Origin: Sipunculus nudus
Taxonomy: Eukaryota > Annelida > Sipuncula > Golfingiida > Sipunculidae
NCBI GenBank assembly: GCA_026874595.1
Contig: CM049315.1
Coordinates: 58,526,889 to 58,590,888 of the forward strand
Direction: 5' to 3'
DNA: 64,000 nt
Shown here: one piece after another, positions 24,791 to 37,100 of the stretch
Layout: every line of letters starts with the position of its first letter
Position numbering within the stretch: the first letter of the stretch is position 1
Program-made: the position numbers and the translations under genes
Notes under the pieces: generated by a model
Seen by the model: only the letters and a program-made list of their open reading frames with translations
Database searches by the model: none
What the model was told of the DNA's origin: nothing

Positions 24791-25208
24791 TTCTTTATAT
24801 TACTACTCATGAACAGAACCGGTCCATCATACCCACATTCTGGTACTTCTCGCATTTACATGTGAGCTCCACCTCCCCACTTTGGCCAAAATCCTACGCA
24901 TGCCCTTCGGAAAGGTCCAAAATATTATGATCACGACCCACCCAGAAAAAATCCAGGATACACCCCTGGTCAGTGCATACAAAACAGTACAACATAGGCT
25001 ATTATTACCGAACACTATTGCTAGTATCATAAATACAAAAAAAAAATAAATAAATATAAAAAATAGCGAATAAAAGTAAATAGCAGCGATAATAAAATAA
25101 GAGATAATTCATAAGAAATTAGTCCATGAGAGACTGATATTTAAAAAACATATATTTTGCGTTTGCTGCGTGACAGATACTGCTGCGTAGGCCTAAATGG
25201 AAAAGCTG

Positions 25209-25764
25209 CCTATCCTTCTAGACTGGTACCCCGCTCTATTATGGCACCGCTGCTCTAGGCCAATCATAGAGACGGGCGTACAACGCCATCTTATATACTC
25301 CCGGCAGACTGGTTCCAACTCCAGTATGTATTATATATGACAAAATAAGCATTTCGTTTGCTCAAAGAAGTTACCAAAAGTTGGCTGTACATTTCGCGTG
25401 ACATTAATGATTAGATTAATAGATATTGATAGTAAATCAATGCAACATACAGTGGAATAACAAATATTCAGTATATTATATTATCTATACATACATTATT
25501 CAATTTTTGTGCAACAACACATTTTTAAATATTTGAAAACTAGAAATAACTAAAGGAAGTCATTTATAAGAAATCTTCACGGATAATCAGCCAGCATCGC
25601 GTGAACGTCCATGACATTCGGTATGAGCGTGCATACTGGAGTTGGAACCAGTCTACAGGTAAGTCAGGAGTTGCAACTGGGAGTGCTTAAGATGGCGTTG
25701 TACGCCTGTCTCTATGCTTGGCTGAGGGCCATAATAGAGCAGGGTACCAGTCTACCTATCCCTC
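25209..25764. mobile_element. Foldback (MULE-like) element with long inverted repeats and 10-bp target duplicate
   Basis: Element body 25219-25754. Long inverted repeats (about 107 bp left, about 125 bp right) begin TAGACTGGTACCC and share CTCTATTATGGC, CGTACAACGCCATCTTA and GACTGGTTCCAACTCC. Flanks are CCTATCCTTC (25209-25218) and CCTATCCCTC (25755-25764), a 9/10 match. The equivalent place in copy A (about 12772-12784) has no insertion. The 9-10-bp duplicate and long TIRs suggest a Mutator-like element; no transposase is encoded. Confidence 0.8.
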
Positions 25765-25841
25765 CAACAAGAAGTACCCTAGAAGTGATGACGACACGTA
25801 GGTTACCATGACGAGGGTGCAAAAGTTCGTCTTGATCTTTA

Positions 25842-25849
25842 TGACGTCA
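25842..25849 (+). promoter_or_regulatory. CRE-like TGACGTCA upstream of gene copy B
   Basis: Perfect palindrome 120 bp before the copy B ATG, at the same place as in copy A. Confidence 0.45.
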
Positions 25850-25968
25850 CGTTTCCCGGGTTACTATATGTTGTAAGGAAAAACAAGTGAAGCCGCTCTG
25901 TCGCGACACACAGTTTCTGCTAGCTACTCCCAGGATTTTTAATATATTTGGGCAAGACCTGTGAAGAA

Positions 25969-27461
25969 ATGGCTTTAAAAGTCGACAACAAGCTGGAAGA
26001 TCTATTCTTCATTCGAAACCGATTGAAATCAACCCATGTACGGCGTGAAAGACGGACAAGACTGCGATCTTCAGTGGACGTTCCAGGAGACCGACCAAGG
26101 ACACGACAAGCAAGGGACATAGAAATGACTCTCGGCGACGTTAAATTACCCTGGTTTTACTGTACATTTGACATTATAGACGAACGGACGGTGACGAAAA
26201 AGAGGAAAGCGCGTATAAGGAAGACGTCACAATATGACATCACATTGACACAGACGAACGCACAGGACCTGGATGCAACTCACAGACCAATGGACACACA
26301 CGCCATACCTCCAGAGACGGACGCAGATCACAGTGAAGACACGCCGACACACACGGGCACAGATAAAAGTGAAGACACACCCACATTAACGGACACAAAA
26401 AGCAGTGAAGAGACGCCGAAACAGACGAACGAAGATTGCAGTGAAGACACGCCGACACGGACAGACATTCAAGATACAGACAAGAGACCGACACAAACTG
26501 ACATACAGGATACAAACAGCAGACCCCCACGGACAGACATACAGGTCGACAGTTCACCCAGACTCTCCATATTTGACGTCATCAAGATAGAACCGACGAA
26601 CGACCACGCAGCCATCGACCATCTCAACAGACATTTACAATATTTCGTGCAGGTACGTTTATTCTTTATGATTTTTCTCCCCCTTTTATACGGGGAGGGG
26701 GGGGGGGGGGTCCTAGCCCCACAATAATTGGTTTTAGTTTGGTCGGGCCCCTCCCCCCTGTATCCGCGCCTAACGATAGGCCTACATGCGGCATGAAAAA
26801 ATCTTCATTTTTCAACGATATACATATCCTTATGATCTTACATGAAAGTCATACGATTACTATACCGTGCTGTTTTATGTCTGTCCCTGGTATAAAGTGG
26901 TGTGTTAAGACTTGAGTCGACGATTTCGTGACGTGGTTACATCGTATAATGTGTCATATATGATCATTTGCAATTCTTAAATGATATTGTTCTAGTTACT
27001 TGAATTGGTTATTGCACAAGACATTTCGCGACATCTTACAAAATAGGATACGTACTAAGACATTAAAGTTATATTATGATAACATTTCTTTTTGTTCTAA
27101 AAAAATGAAGTATATATCTATAAGCACACCTTTTAGTTCGTTGGTATGTTTGCCATGACATGCAGCTTTTCGTATTTTCGTATAGTATAACGTTTCACAG
27201 TGTAACATATGATAGTCAATTGGCTATTATTAATACAGTCATATATTACATGCATGTGTACAATTATCTCGTGATGTTCCATTTTTTAATACCGGCTTTT
27301 CTTTACAGAACAGTCTCAACTGGGGTGTATTGAAAAATAGAGTACTCTATCGCCAATACAAAATTAATAAAGATCTCGGAACGTCACGGAGAAAATGGTG
27401 TCAGCCTATCTTTAAGTGGATTTTTAGTACAGCTTTAAACATATATGATATCCTGCAATAA
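25969..27461 (+). CDS. Copy B of an unrecognised two-exon gene, intact
   Basis: Exon 1 is 25969-26652 (228 codons, donor CAG|GTACGT), exon 2 is 27309-27461 (50 codons plus TAA, acceptor TTCTTTACAG), both phase 0, giving 278 residues. The start is the ATG shared with copy A. Residues 1-85 are basic and conserved between copies. The middle is acidic and low-complexity, with about four S-E-D-T-P-T-type repeats of 12 residues and then T-D-I-Q repeats. Exon 2 gives a compact basic and aromatic end (W, Y, F, K, R-rich). No signal peptide or membrane segment is apparent. I do not recognise the family. The low-complexity middle and lack of a known domain leave the coding call moderately sure; the conserved splice sites and the open frame across both exons argue for a real gene. 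Confidence 0.65.
26330..26475 (+). repeat. In-frame 36-bp repeats in gene copy B
   Basis: Roughly four units of about 36 bp encode the S-E-D-T-P repeats. Copy A has fewer units, so the array length changed after duplication. Confidence 0.7.
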
Positions 27462-28115
27462 TTTGCCCTCTTCGCCGACGAGCTGTTCCCTGTCGCAACG
27501 GGTCCGATCACAGCCAACCTCTCTCTACAGGTAGATTCACGCCTTCGCATTGCCCTTCGAGTATCATCTCTCGTATATTCCCATGTCTTTAACAAACGCT
27601 ATAGGATTAATTCATTGCAAGTATTTGAAAGACTTAACCTTGGCCGTCATTGCTTCTTCGGATCGACTTAACCGCGGACGTCGCAATTCGGATTCACGAA
27701 GGGTATCCCGCTAGAAAAGAGAACTTGAGGGGAAATCACACGGGACAGATTGAAATTAAATCAGAGTTGGATAATTGCCCTATAGAGCGCATAATTAAAA
27801 GTTTCTGTAGATTTCATCAACTGATAATTCCTCACCATTCTGAGCATTTTTTTTTCATACTTAAAACACGCTATTATATATTAATATAGCATTACATGCG
27901 TTCAAGAGACTGAAATAAGTTTACCTTGTACCACATGATTTTGGAATTTTGTTATTCTCGGTTTTAAGGATATTCTAGAATAGCTGTTTGGGGTAGTTTG
28001 TTATCCCCATTTCTACTGTTTGTTAAGAAAGTTGAAGGTTATTTATTGAATTATATTTATATTAAATAATATTGAATGTTCCATGATCTCGTTATGTTTG
28101 ATCCGATACTTGAGG
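27462..28115 (+). other. 3' flank of copy B, homologous to 15230-15775
   Basis: Conserved with the copy A flank until about 28115, which marks the end of the duplicated segment. Probably 3' untranslated and flanking sequence. Confidence 0.5.
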
Positions 28116-29283
28116 CGCGGACATTGGATGTGTGTGTGTATGTTTGGCGGGGGTCGCAGGTCCAGGTCGCAACCCCCCCCCCCCCCCCCCCCGGATCCGT
28201 TCCTGTGTCATAGACGGGAATATAAAAGGCCAAGGTATCACCATGTTAATTTCATCCGACTTTAGTTATAGAGCGATGTAATTATTTGTTTATATATTTA
28301 TATATATATATATGTGTGTGTGATGGTGTGTGTATGTGGGTGACGGTGTGTGTGTGTGTGTGGGTGTGTAAGTACGTGTGTGTCACAGTGTGTGTGTGTG
28401 TGTTGTAGCTACTATATAACAATTATACAACCGGAAGTTTTAACCAGCTGGAATAATCAGAGGCCAACAAAGAGGAAAGTTTTCGATTAGCAAGTCCTTT
28501 GACTTAACCCTCGGGTAACATACGCGCTATGGTGAGTCCTTGATCCGTTTTGAGGGCGCCGAAATCTTCCGATACATCAGTTATTAATATCACGTAATGC
28601 ATATTTGTTTCATATTTGGCGCAATTTAAAAGGTCATGAACAGACAGGAACAACGTATTCCGTAAATGTTTCAGTTTTGAAGGAAATCTTATACGCTGCT
28701 CACGCATCGGTTATACACTGCAGTCGTCCCAGCTCTCTTTTCGTGTAACCGCTGCTTTGTATTGCAAGATTTTCTGGGTAAGAACACTAGGGTGCGCACA
28801 GAGCAAAGAATTGAATTGCGGTCAGAATCGTTCTATAGTTTTATCCATGTAGCATTCCACCAATAGTGCCTTTCCATACGTGCGGGGCACCCGCATGGAA
28901 ATCCCACTAGCGTTTTATCGTTGTCCGCTTGTAAGAGATCCCATCTGCCCGTAAGCATACACCCCTGTAGAGACAATGGGTTCTTCCACCGGGGGATCCG
29001 ATATTTTAAAGGTCAATAGTAGTTGGGTTCAAGGCGTGTGAGGACGTTAAGCAACGGCGAAGTTAGTAGCCAGCAACCCTTCGTCCCTTTCCTATAAGAC
29101 GCTCCCCGAGACGTTCAGTATACCAACATTTGCCATACTAAAACAACCATTCCATTTCGGACAGACCTTTCGGCCATTTTAGTGGACTAAAACTTTAAAT
29201 AGTGTGTTGTATTTTATTTTGGGAAAAATCTTACAATTAGCGAGCGTGCAAACTTGCAAAGCCTCCTTTGTAAGTAGCGGTAA
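28116..29283. other. Non-coding interval with GT microsatellite and C run
   Basis: Contains a run of 20 C (28173-28192) beside GGATCCG, likely a MITE remnant, and GT-rich simple repeats at about 28312-28410. A 67-codon minus-strand frame at 28504-28707 has no recognised domain. Confidence 0.5.
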
Positions 29284-29487
29284 CAGAAGCGGATGCAGAG
29301 GAGGGGTCAAGGGGGTCCGGACTCCCCCTCTTTCAGCCGCCGCAATCTTTTTTTAAGGGTTTCAGACCAATTTTTTTTTTACCTGGACCCCTCCCCCCCT
29401 TTTCCGGACTTGGGGACCTTTTCATGACTTTGTCATTACTCCTCCCGGCTTGGACCCCTCCTTTTCTAAATCCTGGATCTGCCCCTG
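29284..29487 (-). mobile_element. GGATCC-type MITE with GGTAA target duplicate
   Basis: 204 bp with inverted ends (CAGAAGCGGAT and ATCTGCCCCTG) flanked on both sides by GGTAA (29279-29283 and 29488-29492). On the minus strand it translates to the A-D-P-G-F-x-K-G-G phrase often seen as a false exon in invertebrate gene models. Confidence 0.8.
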
Positions 29488-29499
29488 GGTAAGAACATT

Positions 29500-29790
29500 T
29501 CTCCTTCTCCAAAATTAAATTGCGAAAATTAAACAATCTGTATGTGCCATATGTTCCTCCAAGAAACTGATAGATGAAAGCCGCCAAAGTGTATATTGGT
29601 ACAATTTGGTCACATCCATTCATACCACGCTGCATGCAGCCGAACTGAAGCCAGGAAGGCCAGTCAGCTCCTCCAAAAGGTGGCATATTCCCTGAAGGAC
29701 CAGGTACGTGCATGATGTCGCAGAGTAAATTGTCTTGAGCTTGGTTACGCGCAATGGAACAGCTAATATAGGATTTTTCCCAAACCATTT
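29500..29790 (-). other. Open frame without assignment, possible exon
   Basis: The minus-strand frame from about 29827 runs on into the MITE. Its first 95 or so residues (before the MITE) are compositionally protein-like (W, C, G, F spread) and no stop interrupts them, but I recognise no family and see no convincing splice pair. It may be an exon of an off-window gene or an old insertion. Confidence 0.25.
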
Positions 29791-30074
29791 CCATATATAT
29801 ATGGGGGCAACGGCGCTGGTTCCGCATGTGGGTTTTTTAAACTCCCGTAATGTTGGTTTTATGCGGGGGTCCGTTGCAAGTGTGTGCCAGTGTCTTTAGA
29901 AAAGAAAACAAGTGACGTTGACAATATGTCCTTGCACAGGAAACTTATTAAGACAAGGCCTCCAGGCCTTATGCGAACCATTACTTCTCATGTATATGAA
30001 CAATGCAAGTACTAAACATTCTGAATAAGAAACAATTACACAAACATCACTGCTGAAATTCAGGCATGGGTGCA

Positions 30075-30470
30075 CACAACACAAAAATGATTGTAGCTGG
30101 CACCACCAGTCTTGTATACAACGAAGCTATCAGAGATATATACATATGCCCAATTTCAGACTGATATATCAAACCCCTCCTGAGAAATAAGCAGAGACAC
30201 ACACTGTGCAAAAATTATTGTAGGTGGCACCACCAGTCTTTTATACGACAAAGCTAATCGATATGTATAAATATGCCCAATTTCAGGCTGATATTTCAAA
30301 TTCCTCTGTAGAAATAAGCAGGCACATACACTGTGCAAAATTCATTGTAGGTCGCGACACCTGTCTTGTGAACGAGAAAGCCATCAAAGACACATAGACA
30401 GGTCAAAATATCGGGCCAATACATCAAACTTACCTTGAGTCTGATGCATGGGGCTGATGAGGCTTAGGTG
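30075..30470. repeat. Tandem repeat family F4 (about 120-130-bp units)
   Basis: Three diverged units, each with a GTAGGTGGCACCACCAGTCT-type centre and ATATGCCCAATTTCAG / AAATAAGCAG phrases, at about 30090, 30220 and 30345. Confidence 0.65.
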
Positions 30471-30474
30471 AGAA

Positions 30475-31379
30475 AGGCAGTTGCCCCGAGTGAAGTGTGA
30501 CAAATTTGCTGGCTCAGGCTACTGCACTGTGTGAACTCATGACCTGCACCTGGCTAGACTGAGTGAACTTTTGACCTGTTGCATAATCTGACACAGTTGG
30601 CAGTCTACCAAAGCTATAAATAGAACTAGGCTGAACTTTGGTGCCAAATCTGATGTACTGGGCAGTCTGCCAACGCTATAAATAGATCCAGACTGACTGA
30701 GCCTGTTGCCAAATCTGAAATAGTAGCCACACCATTGCATAAGCCCACAGATTGGCTCCACATGAAGCCCTGAGGGCCATGACACCCACGAAGTGATCAC
30801 ATGGTGCCCATGAGGTGTTCACATGTCACCCATGAGGTGATCACATGCCTTGTGCTTGGCTGCACTGATTTAACTCTTGACCCATATCTGGCTGCACTGA
30901 ATGATCTCTTGATCTGTTGCCAAATCTGAAACAGTTGGCAATTTCTCAACCTATTTAAAGATACAGACACAATCTTGGCCTGTTGGTAAATCTGTTTACA
31001 CATACTGAAAGACTTTGGCTACATTTTTTTTAAAGCTGACATATTCATAATTTTTTTTATCAAAATATCTAGAATAATAAATATGCAGTCCTTTCATTGT
31101 TACAGGTCCAATAATTCTGCCAAAAATCATTCAAGTAAACTTGAACAAAGGCCACCTACGAATAATTTTTGTGCAATGTTACAGAAGTTATAATAAAAAC
31201 AATAATTTTGTAGAAGAACAGTTTTGCAGTCCTAAGTTTGAGATAGACATAATAATGGCCATAAGACCAACTTAAGCTTTTCTGATATGATTGAAAGAAC
31301 CATGTGCTAGGATAATTCTTTTGAAAAATTGAACGATTCAACTTGACAGTTTCATCATAAACATTTTAAGCTGAAAGAT
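30475..31379. repeat. Diverged direct repeats with TTGCCAAATCTG motif
   Basis: Units of roughly 80-90 bp repeat GACCTGTTGC, AAATCTGA, CAGTTGGCAGTCT and CTATAAATAGA (30530-31000). A short array of CCATGAGGTG / TCACATG lies at 30795-30850. A trace of the same sequence occurs at 54685-54740. No gene seen. Confidence 0.5.
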
Positions 31380-33640
31380 GCTAAAATTATGAGGTTTTTG
31401 CCCATAAAAAACAGGTCAATGTGGGTGGCACCACAAAAACTGCAACTTCAAATATGAGTCATGTGACCAAAATTTGCACAATACTTGGTAATCCTAGCTC
31501 CTGTCATTTCTGAGATTACTATGTCAGTATGCTTACTTGGCCAAATGACTGTTCAAATTCGTGTAACTCCACTAAAATTCATCAAATGCAAACCATATGA
31601 ACAAACTTGAGAGGGCTTGCCTCTAGGATCATTTCTGTAAAATATTGAACAATTTGGCTGAACCGTTAACAAGGAGAAGACTTTTAAAGGTTTTTCAGCT
31701 TTTTCCCTATAAAATCTAAGTAAATGTAGATAGCAAAAAAATAAGCTGCATCCCACAACATTTGATATGTGACAGATAATTGCATAAAATCTGGGGGTGG
31801 TAGCTCCTGCTATTCATGAGTAATTATGGGTTAATGTACAGATGACCAATGACCCCCGTACAAAAAAAGTCAATGCAGGTGGCGCCACCAATACATGAAT
31901 TTCATATATGACTCATGTGACCAACACTGGCATAAAATTTGGTGATGATAGCTCCAGTCGTTTCTGAGATTGTAATTTTAGTATGCTTTTTTGGTCAGAT
32001 GACTAAGTTCAACTTCCTGTAACTCGGCCAAAATTCACTGAACTTGAACCATTCGAACAAACTTGAGAGAAATGGTGTAAAAGATTATTTCTGTGAAATA
32101 TTGAACAATTTGACCTGAACGTTTTGGAGGAGGAGATTTTTAAAGTTTTTTTAGCTTTTTCTCTATAAAATCTAAGAAAATGCAGAGTTTTTCAGATGGC
32201 TAATTTTTTGCATTAAATTTCAGTCGTTTTCGAAATAGTATGGGTTAACGTACAGACGACGGACGCCCCCACACCATCGCATTAGCTCACGGGTTCGCTA
32301 AAAATTACTACAGATGCATATTGAATGCAAAATTATAATACGGAAACATCTCACTGATCGCAAAATCTTGAATTAAGTTGAGTATGCATACCAATTATTT
32401 ATAATCAATGTACAGCCGTCTTTATATACTCACAGAGAGCTGTATACCTGAGATTGTAAACATTGCCTGGTATGAGGAATATCTAAAATCATAAATCTAC
32501 ATTTTTTAAAAGCTTATAAAAAAATTCTTGTCAATATTATCAATAGATAACCTGAAATCTAAATGTCTAGAAGCATGATGAAACAGTTGCTGATAAACTG
32601 GTGCAAGGTTAAAGGTATCTGCTTCACATGGCTAACATATACGGTAAAATGACTCAATTCAATCTTTATAATTCAGCCAATATTCATTCTTTGGAACAAT
32701 AAAAGACAATTATTATAAGAATTATTCAGGGGATTATTCTTGTAAAATATTAAACACATTGGCCTCAGTGGCGTCAGTCAAAATACGTTATGCAGGTTTA
32801 TAACTCATATGGAAAAATACAGCAAAATGGCTAAGTTCAGCTTCCCATAGCTCAGCCAAAAATCACTGAACCAAAACCATTTGAACAAACTTGAATTATC
32901 AACATCTGAGGATAATAATGTGTGATATTTAAGAATTTGGCCCAGTGGTTTTTTAGAAGAAGATCTTTATAGCCACCGAGAATTCAGCTTCCCATAACTT
33001 AGCCAAGAGTCACTGAAAAGAGACCATTTGAACAAACTTCAGAAAGCACTACCCTAGGATCATTTCTGTGCGATATTAAACATTTTGGCCATATGGTTTC
33101 AGAGAAGAAGTTTTTTGTAGCTCCAGTGTGATACAGGCACTGATGACCCCGTACAAAAAAAGCCGATGCAGGTGGCGCCACCAATACCTCAATTTCAGAA
33201 TTGACCTATGTGACCAACATTGGCATAAAATTTGGTGATGATAGCTCCAGCCGTTTCTGAGATTTAAATTTTAATATGCTTTTTTGCACAATTAACAAAG
33301 TTCAACCTCCTGTAACTCGGCCAAAAATCTCCGAACTGGAACCATTCGAACAAACTTAATAAAGATTGTTCCAAGGATCATTTCTGTGAAATATTGGACA
33401 ATTTGGCTGGACAGTTTCGGAGATGAAGATTTTTAAAGCTTTTTTAGCTTTTTCCCTATAAAATCTAAGAAAATGCAGTTAGAAAAAAAAAATCCGATAT
33501 AGTTTTTTGGATGACTGATTATTTGCACAAAAATTTGGTGATGCTAGCTGCTGCCGTTTATGGGATACCTATGGTTAACGTACAGACGACGCACGACACA
33601 CGATGCAGCACCATCGCATAAGCTCACACGTTCTCTAAAA
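31380..33640 (+). repeat. Tandem repeat family F3 (GGTGGCGCCACCAAT units)
   Basis: Diverged units contain GTGGCGCCACCAAT, TGTGACCAACATTGGCATAA, GATAGCTCCAG, AACTCGGCCAAAA and TGTGAAATATTG. Ends resembling CATCGCAT(T/A)AGCTCAC close units at about 32310 and 33640. A third copy is 39440-39955. Confidence 0.7.
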
Positions 33641-33993
33641 CGTTAAAGGTTGTTTTCCTAAGACAAGGGCCTAAAATCAGGATCTATTCTTTGTAACAGT
33701 ATTGGTCAACTGAAGTCACAAATGCCTAAAAATCACCAAATTACATGAAGATATAGTTCAGTCATTGATCAGATTTATAGATAGTGATGTTTTTGGACAA
33801 ATAATAACAAAGTCTGAACTCAGGATAAATATTTAATAAAGTATTATAATATTCCTAAATCAGCCACTGAACATCTGATGGATATCTCCACAGACTGGCT
33901 TTGTATCCTTTCTTTCACTTCTTTTTCATTGTTGCATCTCTGAAACAACACAGTGCTGAAAATACAGAGATACTTCCTGTTGGTCTGACAGTT
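33641..33993. other. Non-coding interval downstream of NDUFA2
   Basis: AT-rich, with no ORF or repeat that I recognise. Confidence 0.5.
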
Positions 33994-33999
33994 TTTATT
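33994..33999 (-). terminator. Poly(A) signal of NDUFA2
   Basis: AATAAA on the minus strand, about 52 bases beyond the stop codon. Confidence 0.6.
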
Positions 34000-34051
34000 G
34001 TACTGATATTGTTCATGTGGTTAAGTCCTTGAATTACAACTCTGGTGCCCA

Positions 34052-34143
34052 TCATGCGGTCTTCTGTGACATACTCTTAACAGTGTCAAGGACCTGTTCT
34101 GCAGTCAGATTGGCCAGAGGTACACTAGATTCCTTCCCCAATT
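34052..34143 (-). CDS. NDUFA2: NDUFA2 exon 3
   Basis: Acceptor TTTGTTTTCCAG precedes it on the minus strand. Encodes the C-terminal 29 residues plus the second and third bases of a split Glu codon, ending in TGA. Confidence 0.94.
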
Positions 34144-37100
34144 CTGGAAAACAAAGGGCAGACTGCTGTACTGCTATCACATACACAGCCACATAAAACA
34201 GAGATTTATGAAGAACAGTGATAAGATGATACACATTTAAAAGGGCTTCAAGTCCTGTTAACATCAGAAGCCTGTGTACTTGCATAAAATGTTCAAACTT
34301 TAAACAGGGGACCGAACTGTTTCAGGCTTTCTGTGAATGATATAATGGAGCATTCAAATAAGTTATTCATAGTATGTCATGGCCTGTGATATAACTTAAT
34401 GTTACTTAAGTCAACGGCTGACATCTCATATTTCATCAACTAAATAACAAATATGTTATTTATAAAATGGCATGGCAGGAGACATAATTATAATTTAAGT
34501 CAATAGCTGACATCTAATTTCAACAACAGATAAATGTTCCAGGCTAGGATACATGGGGGGGGGGGGGGGCGTGGGGGTGATAAAATATTGTAAAATCCTT
34601 TGTTAAGTTTTGTTCGCCTTTGGTACTCTAAAGGTACCTGGGCCCCAAGTTTGTAAAATCCTGGATTCGCCCCTGTGATGTCAATTATCTTTTGTTAAAG
34701 AGCAAAATCCACATCCTCCCATATTAATGCTGACAGTTCATCATGAAGCTAGGTATTATGCAAATAATAATTTTTGGAAATTACCGTATCTTGCAAATAT
34801 CTTCGGTTGAACATTACTGCATTCTCTGATCAGAATCGGGAACTTCTGGTTGTTCTGTTTAAGTCCCACATAGTACTTCTCCACAAAGTCCCTGAAGCAA
34901 GTAAATGTGTCATTATGTGTGTGAATAGTATAAATGATCAAATGGACCATAATCCAGAGTGGCAAAGCCAAAAAAAAAGGTATGGTTCTCAGTGTGGGCT
35001 GGCAATATTTTATTTTTTACCTTTTTTTTGTATGTTTCAATAAAAATGTCATATGATCAAGGAAAAGCATGAAAACAACAGATTTTTTTTTGCTAAATGG
35101 GTAAAAGCACTACATAACAAAGGAAATCTGATCAATATTGTATTATTTTATCTTCTTAAAGATGAAAATCAAAATAATTTTTTTTTATCCTGGGGTTAAA
35201 ATTGATGTGGGTGGTGCCTGAGAACCATAGTCCATACCTTTTATTTTTGTTTTGCCTAATGTACTAGTGAATATGCACATTTCTTGAAGAAAAAACAAGG
35301 GACCCATGGGTCACTGTGCTCAGCTGATGTTGACCTTGAAGGTAAAAATCTAAAATAATATCAAATGGAGATAAAGTGTAAGAGGAAGAGGTAATAAAGG
35401 CCATGGTTGGTTTATATGACTGGTTTGTATTGATGAGCAAGAAATTGTTGCTAATAATATTTTGTGACCTGACCATGTGTTTCCTAATGTTGAAACTGAA
35501 GCATGTGAGCAGTTTGTGAACAAATGATCTGTTCTATTACCATTATCATTAGTTGGCTTTTTGATTAACTGTTGACATTTTTAGTAGTTTACACAGTTGT
35601 TCAACTGAATCTATTTTTTTGTATAATGTATATTTTTAAATATATATGTATTTTTTAATAAAATGTATACAGTTGAAATATAACTATTTAACAACATAAA
35701 AAAGGGTAAACAAAGCCTGATCTCAAATCTGCTGAGGCAGGAAAATAATGAACAAATGTTTGTATTAAATCCTCATTTTTTTATCACATCAATTTTTTTT
35801 TTAATTTAAGTTTATATTTCTGTACATTTCCAATATAACATATATATCTGAATATAAAAGTTGATTTATAATTCTCAATTGCATCATCATAAATCTCAAT
35901 CATGTCAGATAACACCACATCATGCATACAAATGTTTATTTATTTTTTACCACAAAAATATATATCTTTTATATCTGCAAAACAATTAATATCTAAAAAT
36001 AATACTTGATTGAGATTTCAAAATTTTTAATTGTTTTTATTTATCCATAATGTGCTTCATATTTTATGATAATTTAAGCATACTGATGGGTTTAATTATA
36101 TTTGTTAAAATCATTTAAAAGAAAAATGATTTCTTTAAAAATGCTACATTACACAACATTGCATCTTCTGGATTACACCTTGAATTACTTTTTCAAGGAA
36201 AGTTTCTGCATATCAGAGTGGAAACAGCATTACAATTAAGGAGATACAGTGAAAACAATAACAATTACTGCATAACACTTGGTGGGTTGGGTTTGCGGGA
36301 GGGGGGGGGGTGATTGGGGTGGTGATATGAGAATAACTGTACACCTGTCACAGCAGGGGATCTCCCCCAGTGACTGTGACAAATCAGAAACCCTGGCATA
36401 GCTGACTTCCTGTGACCTGGAGTGGGACCCTGCATCTGTAATCTGTAATCAAAGCAAATGACTACAATAGAGCCTCAAGAAAAATATCAATAACTAGCTT
36501 AATTTTCAAGCTTTTATTTTCAAATTTCAGATTTAAACAAATTAAATATTTATGTTTACATGCTTTGAAAATCTAATCAATAGTACTTACAGGAAAAAAA
36601 CGTGCCATGGTCAAAGTTGGGCAAAATTTAAGGTACTGATTTTATTTTTATGCTAATAACTTTTAAAAATTTACAAAATTCAGATCTAATTTTGAGTAAA
36701 CAATTGAATCTTAATTAAACATAGTTATATACTTGGGAAAATAGACTTTAGTTTCAACATTTTTCATGTTAATTGAGTAAATATTTTTCCTGATTTTTTA
36801 CAAAGTCCAATATGTTTGGGCCCATAACTTAAAGAATTTATACTTAACAGACTTAATTTCTGGCATGTACATAGGAACTATATAGAGGAATATTTATGAT
36901 AAATATGAGGAAAAACAGATGAGTGGTTTTGATATTAGGCAGTCCTGAAGTGTGAAAATAGCATTTTAATAAAAACAAGGCCTACAGGCCTAATGCGAAC
37001 CTGTGCAAAGTTTAGGAGTATGAATGGAGGTTTATTTTTTAAATTTAATATTGATCCTCCTAAGTCCTGCATATCTACCTTAGTCATTTTGATTTCAGCA

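Noticed and set aside
29333-29490. Conserved-looking A-D-P-G-F-R-K-G-G peptide
   Set aside because: This is the well-known translation of the GGATCC-type MITE, not a protein domain.
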